NCBI GenBank assembly: GCA_012511185.1
Contig: JAAZGN010000039.1
Coordinates: 1-16,937, forward strand
Length of the DNA stretch: 16,937 nt
Reading direction: 5' to 3'
DNA from: Clostridiaceae bacterium
GTDB lineage: Bacteria; Bacillota; Clostridia; Saccharofermentanales; DTU023
How positions within the stretch are numbered: the stretch's first letter is position 1; each line of letters opens with the position of its first letter. Under the pieces are notes generated by a model. That model was not told the DNA's origin. It made no database searches and was given only the letters and a program-made list of their open reading frames with translations. The translations under genes and the position numbers were made by a program. Below are positions 7,237 to 14,212 of this stretch, piece by piece.

Positions 7237-9636
7237 TTATTCCAAAGGCGTATTTTCATCAAGCGTAAGCGCATACATCGTTCCGTAGAACCGCTCGTCC
7301 GTTCGTCCGCCCGCAAAGCTGACCACATACTTGCAATCGCCGCTCATATAGAGCCCCCAGCTCATGGAGTTGTCGTCGGGAGCTATAAGCGCGCCGTAAA
7401 GATGCTCGCCCGATGTTGTCCGAAGCGTAAGGCTTCCTCCGCTGCGCGTCATAACATAGCGGTCGTCTGCCGAGAACGCAGCGGCCTGCTTGCCCGATAT
7501 CCAAGCCCACAGCGGAGTTCCAGTCGCCGTGTCGATGAGTAGCGCGCGCTCGTTGGTGGTGGTGGCGTCGGTACCCCAGAACAGCGTCTTTTTGTCATGG
7601 GAAAGGCTCATTTTTGCGCACCGCATACCCGTATCCAGCGTCCAGAGCGTTTTTCCCGTCGCAAGCTCGGCGCAGATGATGTAGGCTACACCCGTTGCCT
7701 TTGTGGATATAATTACGGAAGTGTCCGTCAATACATAATCCATGATAAAGCTTTCGATATATTTTTCCCACAGCACCTTGCCGCTGATAATCTCGGTAGC
7801 CCTGAGATCGCCGCATTCCGATGCGGTATAGATCACGCTGTCGTCGGCGCTGAAAAGCAGCTTGTGGTTGTTCCCGCTTTTCATGTAAAAGCTGCACAGG
7901 TTCGCGCCGTCTGCCATGAGTACCACGCTGACATAGCCTTCATCCGTCTGAATCGCCAGCATTGTGTTGTCATTCGATATTTCTGTATCATGCAAATTCC
8001 TAAATAAGCCCGTAGCCGGGGCTTCCGGCTTGACATACAATGCATGGTTCTCTACATACGGTACCTGATAGGAGAACACCTCATTCCCCGCTATATCCCA
8101 CACAACGGCGGTATCCGGATCGCCTTCATTTTTACCGTGGACGATGGTGGCGATCAGTTTTCCGTCCGTTGATACGTCGCAAGTGCGAGTTTCCCCGTAG
8201 ATGGGCTTCTCGAACAGAAGCGTTCCTGTCTTGTCGAAAACGTGCAGATACCCGTTTTCATACTTGTATTCCTCGCTGAAAGTCGTATGGAAGGGTGCGG
8301 TCGCAATGATGTCGGCGTCAGCGTCAAACCCGTATGCCTGCATTCCGAGGTCGTGCTCAGTCTGAATGGTATAGTTCACCTGCGCGGGCTTATACTTGAG
8401 CGATAGCGTCAGCTCCATGCTCTCACCATCGCGCGGTTCAACGATAATGCACTCCTCTGCATAGGACGGGTCGACGCGCAGTCCGTCGCCCACTCCGTCC
8501 GCACCCATGATGTGTATCTCGTTGACAAAAATCGAGGTGCGCGCCCAGTTGCCCGTGGAATCGAACCGTATCGCCGGAACGGTAAGGGTGAAGCGGCCGT
8601 TCTCGTCGGTGACGGTAAAATCGTGCCCGTTACGCGAAGCCTGCACGTTGATGTTGGGCAGGGGCCACCCCTCCTCGTTGACCACCGTGCCGCTTACGGT
8701 GCAGCTTCCAGGGCTGTATTGAGAGGGTCTCACGTGGTTAAGAACCGTGGCGGCCAGCAGCTCGGTGCTTTCACCGTCGGTCACATACATGGAGAAACGG
8801 GATTGGAAGGTGAAGTCCTCCCCCGCGTGACCGATGTAGGTGTATCTGACTACGGTAGATTCGCCCGGTTCAAGCACATTTGCGTGACCGAGCGGGATAA
8901 TATCCGTGCCCGGCTCCTCACCCCAATTAACGATAAGGCCTGGGTCGTAGCCGGGTACTTTTTGCCAGTCGGCTTCGGTGAGGTCCCGTGCGGGAATAAG
9001 CTGAACCGTTTTATCGGAGTTGTTGGTGATGAGCGCGGCGCGCGCAACGCTGCCGTAAATGCAGATGGTGGTGTCGGTTATCTCGCGCGGAGAGGAAAGC
9101 GTTACGCCCAGAGCCTCATCCAACACTTCGGGCTTGAAGGTCTTGAAGTAAGGCAGAAAGTCCGCCCCGTCCTCCGGCTTCGGGTAGGTAGAAGCGTTCA
9201 CCAGATACTGGTCGTTCGCTCCTACATCGGTGGCAGGCTCGGGTTCCGGCTCAGGCTCAGGCTCAGGCTCGTCCGTTCCCATACTAATGTTGACAGTGAC
9301 GTCATGTATGTATAGAACACCCATGATAACGTCGGCATAGCGTTCATCTATTCCGTTGTGGTATTCCGTGCCATCGAGCGCGGCAAAATCGCTGCCCTCC
9401 AGTATGCTATCTATGCACTCGCGTTCCACGGCGGGTATTTCGCTTTGATGGACGACAAGATACTTTGCTGTTTCCAACAGACCTTCCACCTTTTTTGCCT
9501 CGTCGCGCACGGCGAGTATGTTGTCCTCAGTGCAGTATTCGCCCTGCTTGTGGACAAAAGCTCCCGTATTGTCTGTGCAGGCCGCAAGAGATAGTAGAAT
9601 CAGCGCCGCTAATAACAGTGCCATTGTTTTCTTCAT
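7237..9636 (-). CDS. Large lipoprotein with CarboxypepD_reg-like and beta-propeller-like regions
   Basis: The 799-aa protein begins with a lipoprotein signal peptide; lipobox LAAC puts the lipidated cysteine at residue 20, so the protein should sit on the outer face of the membrane. An N-terminal region of about 100 residues is followed by a Pro-Glu linker (six EP units, residues 123-134). Next come a beta-rich region (about 150-300), a carboxypeptidase-regulatory-like fold (CTVSGTVVNEEGWPLPNINVQAS ... TVTDENGRFTLTVP, about 315-360), and a C-terminal half of WD40/PQQ-like repeats (DVSTDGKLIAT, EISNDNTMLAI, LFSADDSVIYT, LSHDKKTLFWG, FSADDRYVMTR). The last half probably folds as a propeller. 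No catalytic motif is seen. ATG 9636 has AAGGAG upstream. The function is unknown; ligand sensing or surface binding is an inference. Confidence 0.85.
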   Translation of the reverse strand: MKKTMALLLAALILLSLAACTDNTGAFVHKQGEYCTEDNILAVRDEAKKVEGLLETAKYLVVHQSEIPAVERECIDSILEGSDFAALDGTEYHNGIDERYADVIMGVLYIHDVTVNISMGTDEPEPEPEPEPEPATDVGANDQYLVNASTYPKPEDGADFLPYFKTFKPEVLDEALGVTLSSPREITDTTICIYGSVARAALITNNSDKTVQLIPARDLTEADWQKVPGYDPGLIVNWGEEPGTDIIPLGHANVLEPGESTVVRYTYIGHAGEDFTFQSRFSMYVTDGESTELLAATVLNHVRPSQYSPGSCTVSGTVVNEEGWPLPNINVQASRNGHDFTVTDENGRFTLTVPAIRFDSTGNWARTSIFVNEIHIMGADGVGDGLRVDPSYAEECIIVEPRDGESMELTLSLKYKPAQVNYTIQTEHDLGMQAYGFDADADIIATAPFHTTFSEEYKYENGYLHVFDKTGTLLFEKPIYGETRTCDVSTDGKLIATIVHGKNEGDPDTAVVWDIAGNEVFSYQVPYVENHALYVKPEAPATGLFRNLHDTEISNDNTMLAIQTDEGYVSVVLMADGANLCSFYMKSGNNHKLLFSADDSVIYTASECGDLRATEIISGKVLWEKYIESFIMDYVLTDTSVIISTKATGVAYIICAELATGKTLWTLDTGMRCAKMSLSHDKKTLFWGTDATTTNERALLIDTATGTPLWAWISGKQAAAFSADDRYVMTRSGGSLTLRTTSGEHLYGALIAPDDNSMSWGLYMSGDCKYVVSFAGGRTDERFYGTMYALTLDENTPLE
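9235..9270 (-). repeat. Hexanucleotide tandem repeat encoding Glu-Pro linker
   Basis: Six in-frame units of GAGCCT and its synonymous variants encode six Glu-Pro pairs within the 799-aa lipoprotein gene. Three or four units are identical, so copy number could vary by slippage without changing the frame. Confidence 0.85.
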
Positions 9637-9687
9637 GCTCGTTTCTCCTTCATTATTTGTCGATGTCTGCCAGCAGACACATAATCT

Positions 9688-10188
9688 TTATGACTTGCTT
9701 TCGGGCGGTGAAGAGTTCTCCTGTTGGCTTTGCTCATCGCAATCCTCCGCAATCTGTGCGAACAGCTTCCAGAAATCCTCATCGTTTGTAAGTTCATAGT
9801 GGTCGGAACCTACGCAGAGAATATGTTTCTCAAAGCTGAGTCCAAAATTTGTTCCGTCCGCAGTCTCAAAGTCCACGCTGTTGTAGGCATCGGTAACGGA
9901 TAGATTCGTTTTAGCTCTGATCCGTATCTTTGCTATCGCATCGTACATTTCGTTTATAAGTGCGGCATCCTCCACAGTAGCGTCGGGATAAACCTGATCG
10001 TAGCGCACGATCATGCTGACGGGAGGATTTTCGGAGAAGTCCTCAAAAAGCTCCCGTTCACCGTCCGCCAGCACATCAAACAGCGCGGCGTCCATCGGCG
10101 TTTCCTCAAGCCCATCCTTTGACCCTGCGGTGCAACCGGTCAGCGCCAAAATCATGATTGCAGCCAACAATAATGTAAAGTGTTTCAT
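9688..10188 (-). CDS. Small lipoprotein of unknown function
   Basis: The 166-aa protein begins MKHFTLLLAAIMILALTGC: a signal peptide with lipobox LTGC and lipidated Cys19. The rest is acidic, with a probable alpha/beta fold (VSMIVRYDQVYPD, ALINEMYDAIAKIRI, VDFETADGTNFGLSFEKHILCVG, DFWKLFAQIAED) and a low-complexity Gln/Ser-rich tail. I do not recognise the family. ATG 10188 has GGGGAAG just upstream. The gene starts 11 bases after the stop of the 558-aa lipoprotein gene and ends 51 bases before the 799-aa one, which supports one transcript. A 16-base near-palindrome (9664-9679) lies in the gap downstream. Confidence 0.82.
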   Translation of the reverse strand: MKHFTLLLAAIMILALTGCTAGSKDGLEETPMDAALFDVLADGERELFEDFSENPPVSMIVRYDQVYPDATVEDAALINEMYDAIAKIRIRAKTNLSVTDAYNSVDFETADGTNFGLSFEKHILCVGSDHYELTNDEDFWKLFAQIAEDCDEQSQQENSSPPESKS

Positions 10189-10199
10189 AAGCTTCCCCG

Positions 10200-11876
10200 T
10201 CAGTTGGTTATGTAGTAATCCACATCGTCCAGGTAATAGTTTTCCGTGCTGCTGTCAATTATCTGAAGGTTAGGGTTGCTGTATTGGTCGCGGTTAATAT
10301 CGTAGCTGTCGTAAAAGCCCAGCTCGGCGCGATATATCTCGCCGGTGTCCGGGTCATAAAGCCTGTCACAGCCCAGCGTCGCATCGCTGTTCTTCTGAGA
10401 GATTATGTCGTAGGAGATCTGACGGGCGCTCCATGCGGCGTTGTAGGAATCATAGGTCGCCTGCAAAGAGGCGTTAGCGGCCATATAGCCTTCCGCTGTA
10501 TTTTTGATATAATTCTGTGCCTCATTTACATAGGAATCTGTGAAATTCAAAGAATAAATCGCGTCGGAAAGAACCTGCTCAACCTCTACGAAACTGTCCT
10601 GAGGTGCCAACACTCCCGAAACGCTCAGCGCGGATAGCGGTAGCATATCAACGCCGCCCATGTAATAGGTTCCTGCCGAATAGATTGAAGCACAAAATTT
10701 CCCGTAACATTTTGCACAGCACGATGAGCAGAAGCTGCCCCTTATCAAAGCTTCATCGGTGGCGATATTGGAAAAATAGGTGGTTATCGGCAAGGACTCG
10801 ACTACCGCAAAGTTGTTGAGCTGCGGGAAGCTGAAACCGGCTTGATACGCCGTGCCGCTGTATTTTGTCACCACAGAGGCAAAATCGTTCCAGACGTAAA
10901 ACAAGTCGGCGGCATTATCTTGACTCACAACAGGTGCGTCGCCGTAAACATTATAGGGAAAGCCGTATCCGGCATTGCTTTGATTCCACGACTTCGCGTC
11001 CTGGCTCTTGTTAAAGGGATGAAGCGTGCCGTAATAGAATATTTCGTAATCGGGGTTTTGGGGATCCCATGCGCGGAAACCGAAGCTGTTGTATTGCCCC
11101 ATAGTCTGTATCTGCCAACCGACAGGCAACGTCACCGAGAAGTAGCCGCCGTCGTAGCGCGTCGTGCCGGAAATTATCGGCTTGGCTGCTTCTATTTGAT
11201 AGTTTCCCATGCCAGTGGGATTTGAGGGCTGCTGCGACTGATCCGGTGTCGGTGTCTGCAAGCCGTCGTCCGGGTCGGGCGTGTAATCTCCGCCACCGAT
11301 AACAAGAGGATGGCTGTCGTAATAGTCCGCTGACGGCTGATAGGATTTTATTGCGTCGGTCATCACCTTGATCGGTTCCTCGCCCTCACCCTCGTAGAAG
11401 TAGCAGGAATAGCTAATAAGCTGCGTCCCAGTATTCACAAGCATCTCAGACCGATAAACCGTGCCGTCCTCGGTCGAAAAGGAATACACAGCTCCGCTCA
11501 TAACACCATTCCCGGTGGAACCCTGCGTCATTTCCTCGGAAAGCGTGTATTTTATGCCGTCCTTGTTTTCCATATCCTCGGCACGGTAATGAAAATATTC
11601 GGTCACATCGAAGCTCGTGGTATCGCCATCGTGGATGACCGAAATATCAACTTTGTTTCGCGCATTTTCATCCCCTGTATAAATCGTCGCACCGTCCTCA
11701 CTTGACACGGCGGTAAAATCCTTGCCGTACAGCACAGAGAAATTCTGAGCGTCGCAGCGCAGAACTTTATAAGCGTTTTCTTGTGAGCTTCTGTGTGTGC
11801 TGTTTGTGCCGTGCAATAGAGAGCAACCGGAGAGCAATATACATAGTAATAACACAAAAGCAAGTAACTTTTTCAT
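10200..11876 (-). CDS. 558-aa lipoprotein with cysteine cluster, function unknown
   Basis: The signal peptide carries lipobox LSGC, with lipidated Cys18. Residues about 35-185 look like a PsbP/DcrB-type alpha/beta domain (FSVLYGKDFTAVSSEDGATIY ... VYRSEMLVNTGTQLISYSCYF ... AIKSYQP). A Pro/Gln-rich linker (about 197-222) leads to a second similar stretch (YFSVTLPVGWQIQTMG). Near residue 382 lies the cluster CSSCCAKCYGKFC: five cysteines in 13 residues, unusual for an extracytoplasmic protein of this type. The C-terminus is rich in Tyr, Asp and Asn. The start overlaps the preceding gene by four bases (ATGA), with GAGGG inside that gene as ribosome binding site, so translation is coupled. The domain assignment is by eye and weak. 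Confidence 0.83.
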   Translation of the reverse strand: MKKLLAFVLLLCILLSGCSLLHGTNSTHRSSQENAYKVLRCDAQNFSVLYGKDFTAVSSEDGATIYTGDENARNKVDISVIHDGDTTSFDVTEYFHYRAEDMENKDGIKYTLSEEMTQGSTGNGVMSGAVYSFSTEDGTVYRSEMLVNTGTQLISYSCYFYEGEGEEPIKVMTDAIKSYQPSADYYDSHPLVIGGGDYTPDPDDGLQTPTPDQSQQPSNPTGMGNYQIEAAKPIISGTTRYDGGYFSVTLPVGWQIQTMGQYNSFGFRAWDPQNPDYEIFYYGTLHPFNKSQDAKSWNQSNAGYGFPYNVYGDAPVVSQDNAADLFYVWNDFASVVTKYSGTAYQAGFSFPQLNNFAVVESLPITTYFSNIATDEALIRGSFCSSCCAKCYGKFCASIYSAGTYYMGGVDMLPLSALSVSGVLAPQDSFVEVEQVLSDAIYSLNFTDSYVNEAQNYIKNTAEGYMAANASLQATYDSYNAAWSARQISYDIISQKNSDATLGCDRLYDPDTGEIYRAELGFYDSYDINRDQYSNPNLQIIDSSTENYYLDDVDYYITN

Positions 11877-12181
11877 TTTGTTTCCCTCTTTTCTGCACGA
11901 TCAATAAGCGATTGTGCTTCGTCCATGAGTGCTTCAATCCATTCAACTTGTGTATCATCGCCAGTGTTTGTGAATACCTCGACCAGCGTTTGATTTCCGG
12001 ATAAGGCGGGAGAAATTGCAACGCGTCCTCTCATTTCGGGAAAAGTAGTAGACGAAACAAATAATATGCCACGTACACTGTTGGATCTGTCAATGACAAA
12101 AGAGAGCCCGTCAAGGGCATCGTAGAGTGCGTTCAGCACAACTGCTTTGCTGTATGGAAACAGTCGCCCGTTGTTACCCAA
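11873..12181 (-). CDS. Small cytosolic protein of unknown function, first gene of the lipoprotein operon
   Basis: The protein is 102 residues with no signal peptide and begins GNNGRLFPYSKAVVLNALYDALDGLSF after the start. It looks like a compact alpha/beta fold, with a C-terminal helix EWIEALMDEAQSLIDRAEKRE. I do not recognise the family. The TTG at 12181 is preferred because GGAGGTGA lies at the right distance upstream; starting at GTG 12196 would place this ribosome binding site inside the coding region. The stop overlaps the ATG of the 558-aa lipoprotein gene (ATGA). As the promoter-proximal gene next to a divergently transcribed regulator, it may be regulatory or structural; the sequence does not decide. 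Confidence 0.72.
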   Translation of the reverse strand: MGNNGRLFPYSKAVVLNALYDALDGLSFVIDRSNSVRGILFVSSTTFPEMRGRVAISPALSGNQTLVEVFTNTGDDTQVEWIEALMDEAQSLIDRAEKRETK

Positions 12182-12237
12182 GGTAATCACCTCCACCTAT
12201 AGAGTAAGTAAACAGCAACATAGTGAACAGGTCAGAC

Positions 12238-12284
12238 TTGGGGTAGGTATGGCAAAAAAGAGGGATAGTTTTTGGGGTAGGTAT
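12238..12284. repeat. Pair of 13-bp direct repeats, candidate operator
   Basis: TTGGGGTAGGTAT occurs at 12238-12250 and again, identical, at 12272-12284, 34 bases from start to start (about three helical turns). Both lie upstream of the minus-strand operon, in the orientation ATACCTACCCCAA relative to it. The proximal copy would sit near the -35 region of a possible TATGTT -10 box for that operon. This suggests a regulator binding site, but no protein can be assigned from the sequence alone. Confidence 0.55.
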
Positions 12285-12289
12285 ATTCA

Positions 12290-12336
12290 AACGCATAATA
12301 AATACAGTTTATGCGTTAAATTTACTGAATACGCAT
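12290..12336. promoter_or_regulatory. Phased ACGCAT/ATGCGT array, candidate operator of the regulator genes
   Basis: AACGCATAA (12290-12298) and TTATGCGTT (12309-12317) form a perfect 9-bp inverted repeat around a 10-base centre. A third copy, ACGCAT, is at 12331-12336. The three hexamers start at 12291, 12311 and 12331, exactly 20 bases apart, so all face one side of the helix. They lie just upstream of the -10 box at 12348. Confidence 0.55.
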
Positions 12337-12347
12337 CCTAAATGTGG

Positions 12348-12353
12348 TATAAA
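12348..12353 (+). promoter_or_regulatory. Candidate -10 box for xre/luxR transcript
   Basis: TATAAA within TGGTATAAAT is a good -10 element, 29 bases before the xre start. No good -35 box lies 16-18 bases upstream (CTGAAT at 12325 is poor), which would fit a promoter that depends on an activator bound at the upstream array. Confidence 0.5.
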
Positions 12354-12381
12354 TAAAAACGGTTTTACGAGGTGAGTGACA

Positions 12382-12584
12382 TTGACAATCAGTTACAAAA
12401 AGCTATGGAAACTACTGATAGACCGCGACATAAAGAAAAGAGACCTGTGTGAAATGGCTGGAATCAGCCACGCCTCCCTTGCAAAGCTCGGCAGATGTGA
12501 AACATCACCACCGATATTTTGCTCAGAATATGCTCGGCGCTCCAATGCGATATTTCCGACATTCTGGAGGTTGTTAATGAATAA
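12382..12584 (+). pseudogene. XRE/Cro-C1 family regulator, frameshifted
   Basis: The first 40 codons from TTG 12382 (AGGTGAG upstream) encode a short Cro/C1-type regulator: ISYKKLWKLLIDRDIKKRDLCEMAGISHASLAKLGR. In this frame the similarity stops after 'GRCE' and the reading continues as nonsense to 12615. If one A is restored at about 12500-12502 (GAAAC instead of GAAAAC), the other frame gives NITTDILLRICSALQCDISD then ILEVVNE and a TAA at 12582-12584, exactly the normal C-terminus of this family (about 68 aa). The gene is therefore broken by a one-base deletion, or the sequence has an error. Such small regulators often sit beside a gene they control, here the LuxR-type membrane protein. Confidence 0.8.
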
Positions 12585-12601
12585 CTGGCTTGGACTATGG
12601 A

Positions 12602-13978
12602 ATGGGGGTGTTTGAAATTAAAACGAAAAAAGTTTCGTTTGCAATCTGTGCGCTGATTGGTCTCAGTTTTTTGTGGACGGGTTCTGAATATATGACATGG
12701 TGGCTGTATAAGCTGCCGCTGCATTTTGACAATACTGCGGTAGACCTTTGGAGTGAGGTCGCGGGATATCTTTTTCAAGTGACGGGAATACTGCTCTTTG
12801 CTCTTGCGATAAAGAAAAAGCCGAAGTTAATGAATCGGAACAGCTTTCTAATAATCGTGCTTGCAGATGGCATCGCCGCAACAGCCGCCTATTTTGCCGG
12901 AAATGCTTTTACTGTTTTACTTTTCGGTATGCTTATGAACCTGCTGCACGGCATGATCGGCGGGTATTACCTGACACGCTTAACGCAGGTAGTACCACAG
13001 CAAAACAGGGGGCTTGTATTTGGTATTGCTTACGCCTTTGGTAGCGTGGGTTCGTGGGCTTTATCACTGTTTATGCAGGGGAGCTTTCTCGGTTCGCCCT
13101 ATGTGTTCGTCGCGTATGCCGCAATGATGACCGGCATGATTGCAATCGACAGAATCTCTCTGGCAGATGATAGCTCTGATTTGGAGGCTGCGGAAACGCC
13201 ATATTTCGACAAATTTATCATACCGCTGGCTGCTGTGGTCGTTGTCCTCTTGTCGGTAGTCAAGGGGCTGGGGTTTTACTTTCCCAGCGGCGATTTAAGC
13301 GGTGGCGTTATCAGCGCGGAAACAACAAGGGCTTTCTATGCCGTTGGCTTGATTGTGGCGGGTTTCCTAAATGACCGTAATCGAAAGCACGGTGCAATTT
13401 GCTGCCTGTGCGCTCTTATATTTCCGTTTCTTACCTTTGCGCTCAGAGGAGAACCTGATACCGGCATAGCGATGTGGATTGCCGGATACATTTTCTTCGG
13501 TTTCTTCTCGGTTTACCGGGTGGTGACATTCTCCGATCTCGCCGGTAAAAAAGACAATCTGCTTTACATAGCTGGCTTTGGCCTTATGTTTGGGCGCATA
13601 GGCGACGCTCTGGGTGCGCTGATTGGCATAAGTATGTGCAATACAGCAACCACCTTGATTTGGCTCTCTGCGGCTCTTTTGCTTCTGACATTTGTGGTGT
13701 TCTTTTGGTATTACAACAAAGTCTATACCTCATTGCCTGTGCAGGATATTTCAACTGAGGATCGTATCTGTGGGTTTGAAAAAGCATATAATATGACAGA
13801 CAGAGAATCGGAAGTGTTTGAGTTAATTGTAGCGGGTCGCTCCAATGCAGAGATTGCGGCGGATTTGTATGTTTCAGAAAACACGGTCAAATTCCATGTG
13901 CGAAATGTTTTGAAGAAAACAGCCTGCCCAAACCGAACTGAGTTGACAGCAAAATTCCGAAAAACCATCTTATGCTAA
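12602..13978 (+). CDS. Membrane-bound LuxR family regulator (12-TM MFS-like domain + C-terminal HTH)
   Basis: Residues about 10-380 contain twelve hydrophobic segments, MFS-like in spacing, with glycine-rich helices (YAFGSVGSWALSLF, IAGFGLMFGRIGDALGALIG). The last 65 residues are a classical LuxR/FixJ DNA-binding domain: MTDRESEVFELIVAGRSNAEIAADLYVSENTVKFHVRNVLKK ... NRTELTAKF. The DNA-binding part should face the cytoplasm, so the protein could sense a membrane or external signal and act on DNA directly. Proteins of this architecture are widespread and mostly uncharacterised in anaerobic Clostridia and Eggerthella relatives. The start is uncertain (TTG 12590, ATG 12602 or GTG 12608, none with a clear ribosome binding site); coupling to the xre gene just upstream is possible. 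The divergent lipoprotein operon is the natural candidate target. Confidence 0.88.
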   Translation: MGVFEIKTKKVSFAICALIGLSFLWTGSEYMTWWLYKLPLHFDNTAVDLWSEVAGYLFQVTGILLFALAIKKKPKLMNRNSFLIIVLADGIAATAAYFAGNAFTVLLFGMLMNLLHGMIGGYYLTRLTQVVPQQNRGLVFGIAYAFGSVGSWALSLFMQGSFLGSPYVFVAYAAMMTGMIAIDRISLADDSSDLEAAETPYFDKFIIPLAAVVVVLLSVVKGLGFYFPSGDLSGGVISAETTRAFYAVGLIVAGFLNDRNRKHGAICCLCALIFPFLTFALRGEPDTGIAMWIAGYIFFGFFSVYRVVTFSDLAGKKDNLLYIAGFGLMFGRIGDALGALIGISMCNTATTLIWLSAALLLLTFVVFFWYYNKVYTSLPVQDISTEDRICGFEKAYNMTDRESEVFELIVAGRSNAEIAADLYVSENTVKFHVRNVLKKTACPNRTELTAKFRKTILC

Positions 13979-14212
13979 TCGCTCGTAATGATTTATGCAA
14001 GATCTGCTGAATAAATGGCAGCTCTCGTTTAGTACGCTGGGATACCCGTAGCCGAGTATCTTGTTAATGCCACTTCTCCTTCTGGAAGCGCAAGCGCAAT
14101 ATTTGTAGTGACGGGGGGAAGCGGAGGTTTTTTGAAGCAGGCTGCGCCGCAGCAGGGGCAGCCCTATGGTATCATATGCGGTGTATTGGTATATTCCTGC
14201 GGGAGGGTTGAG
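13979..14212. other. Intergenic junction between accessory region and thyA
   Basis: I see no complete gene, no clear terminator after the LuxR-type gene, and no strong sigma-A promoter for thyA. TATCAT (14170) and TATATT (14190) could be -10 boxes but lack good -35 partners. A minus-strand frame of 44 codons (14163 to 14029) is open and protein-like, and might be the remnant of a broken gene. Confidence 0.4.

Noticed and set aside
6994..7542. Plus-strand frame of 182 aa across the secreted and lipoprotein genes
   Set aside because: It is antisense to two supported genes, has no ribosome binding site, and has a shadow-like composition.
8512..9315. Long plus-strand frame (267 aa) opposite the 799-aa lipoprotein gene
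   Set aside because: It is antisense to a well-supported gene with a signal peptide and ribosome binding site; its sequence is arginine/glycine-rich shadow-like and has no motif.
9664..9679. Near-palindrome TGTCTGCCAGCAGACA between lipoprotein genes
   Set aside because: It has no U-tract and a tiny loop; it may be an mRNA processing or weak attenuation hairpin but cannot be called a terminator.
14033..14075. Possible copy of the tRNA-Pro 3' end as an attachment site
   Set aside because: Only short pieces (TCTTGT, GCCG) are shared with 6645-6679; no contiguous match long enough to be an att repeat.
14108..14212. Extended ThyA start at GTG 14108
   Set aside because: The 35 extra residues are not ThyA-like, and ATG 14213 has a clear GGGAGG site and the expected N-terminus.
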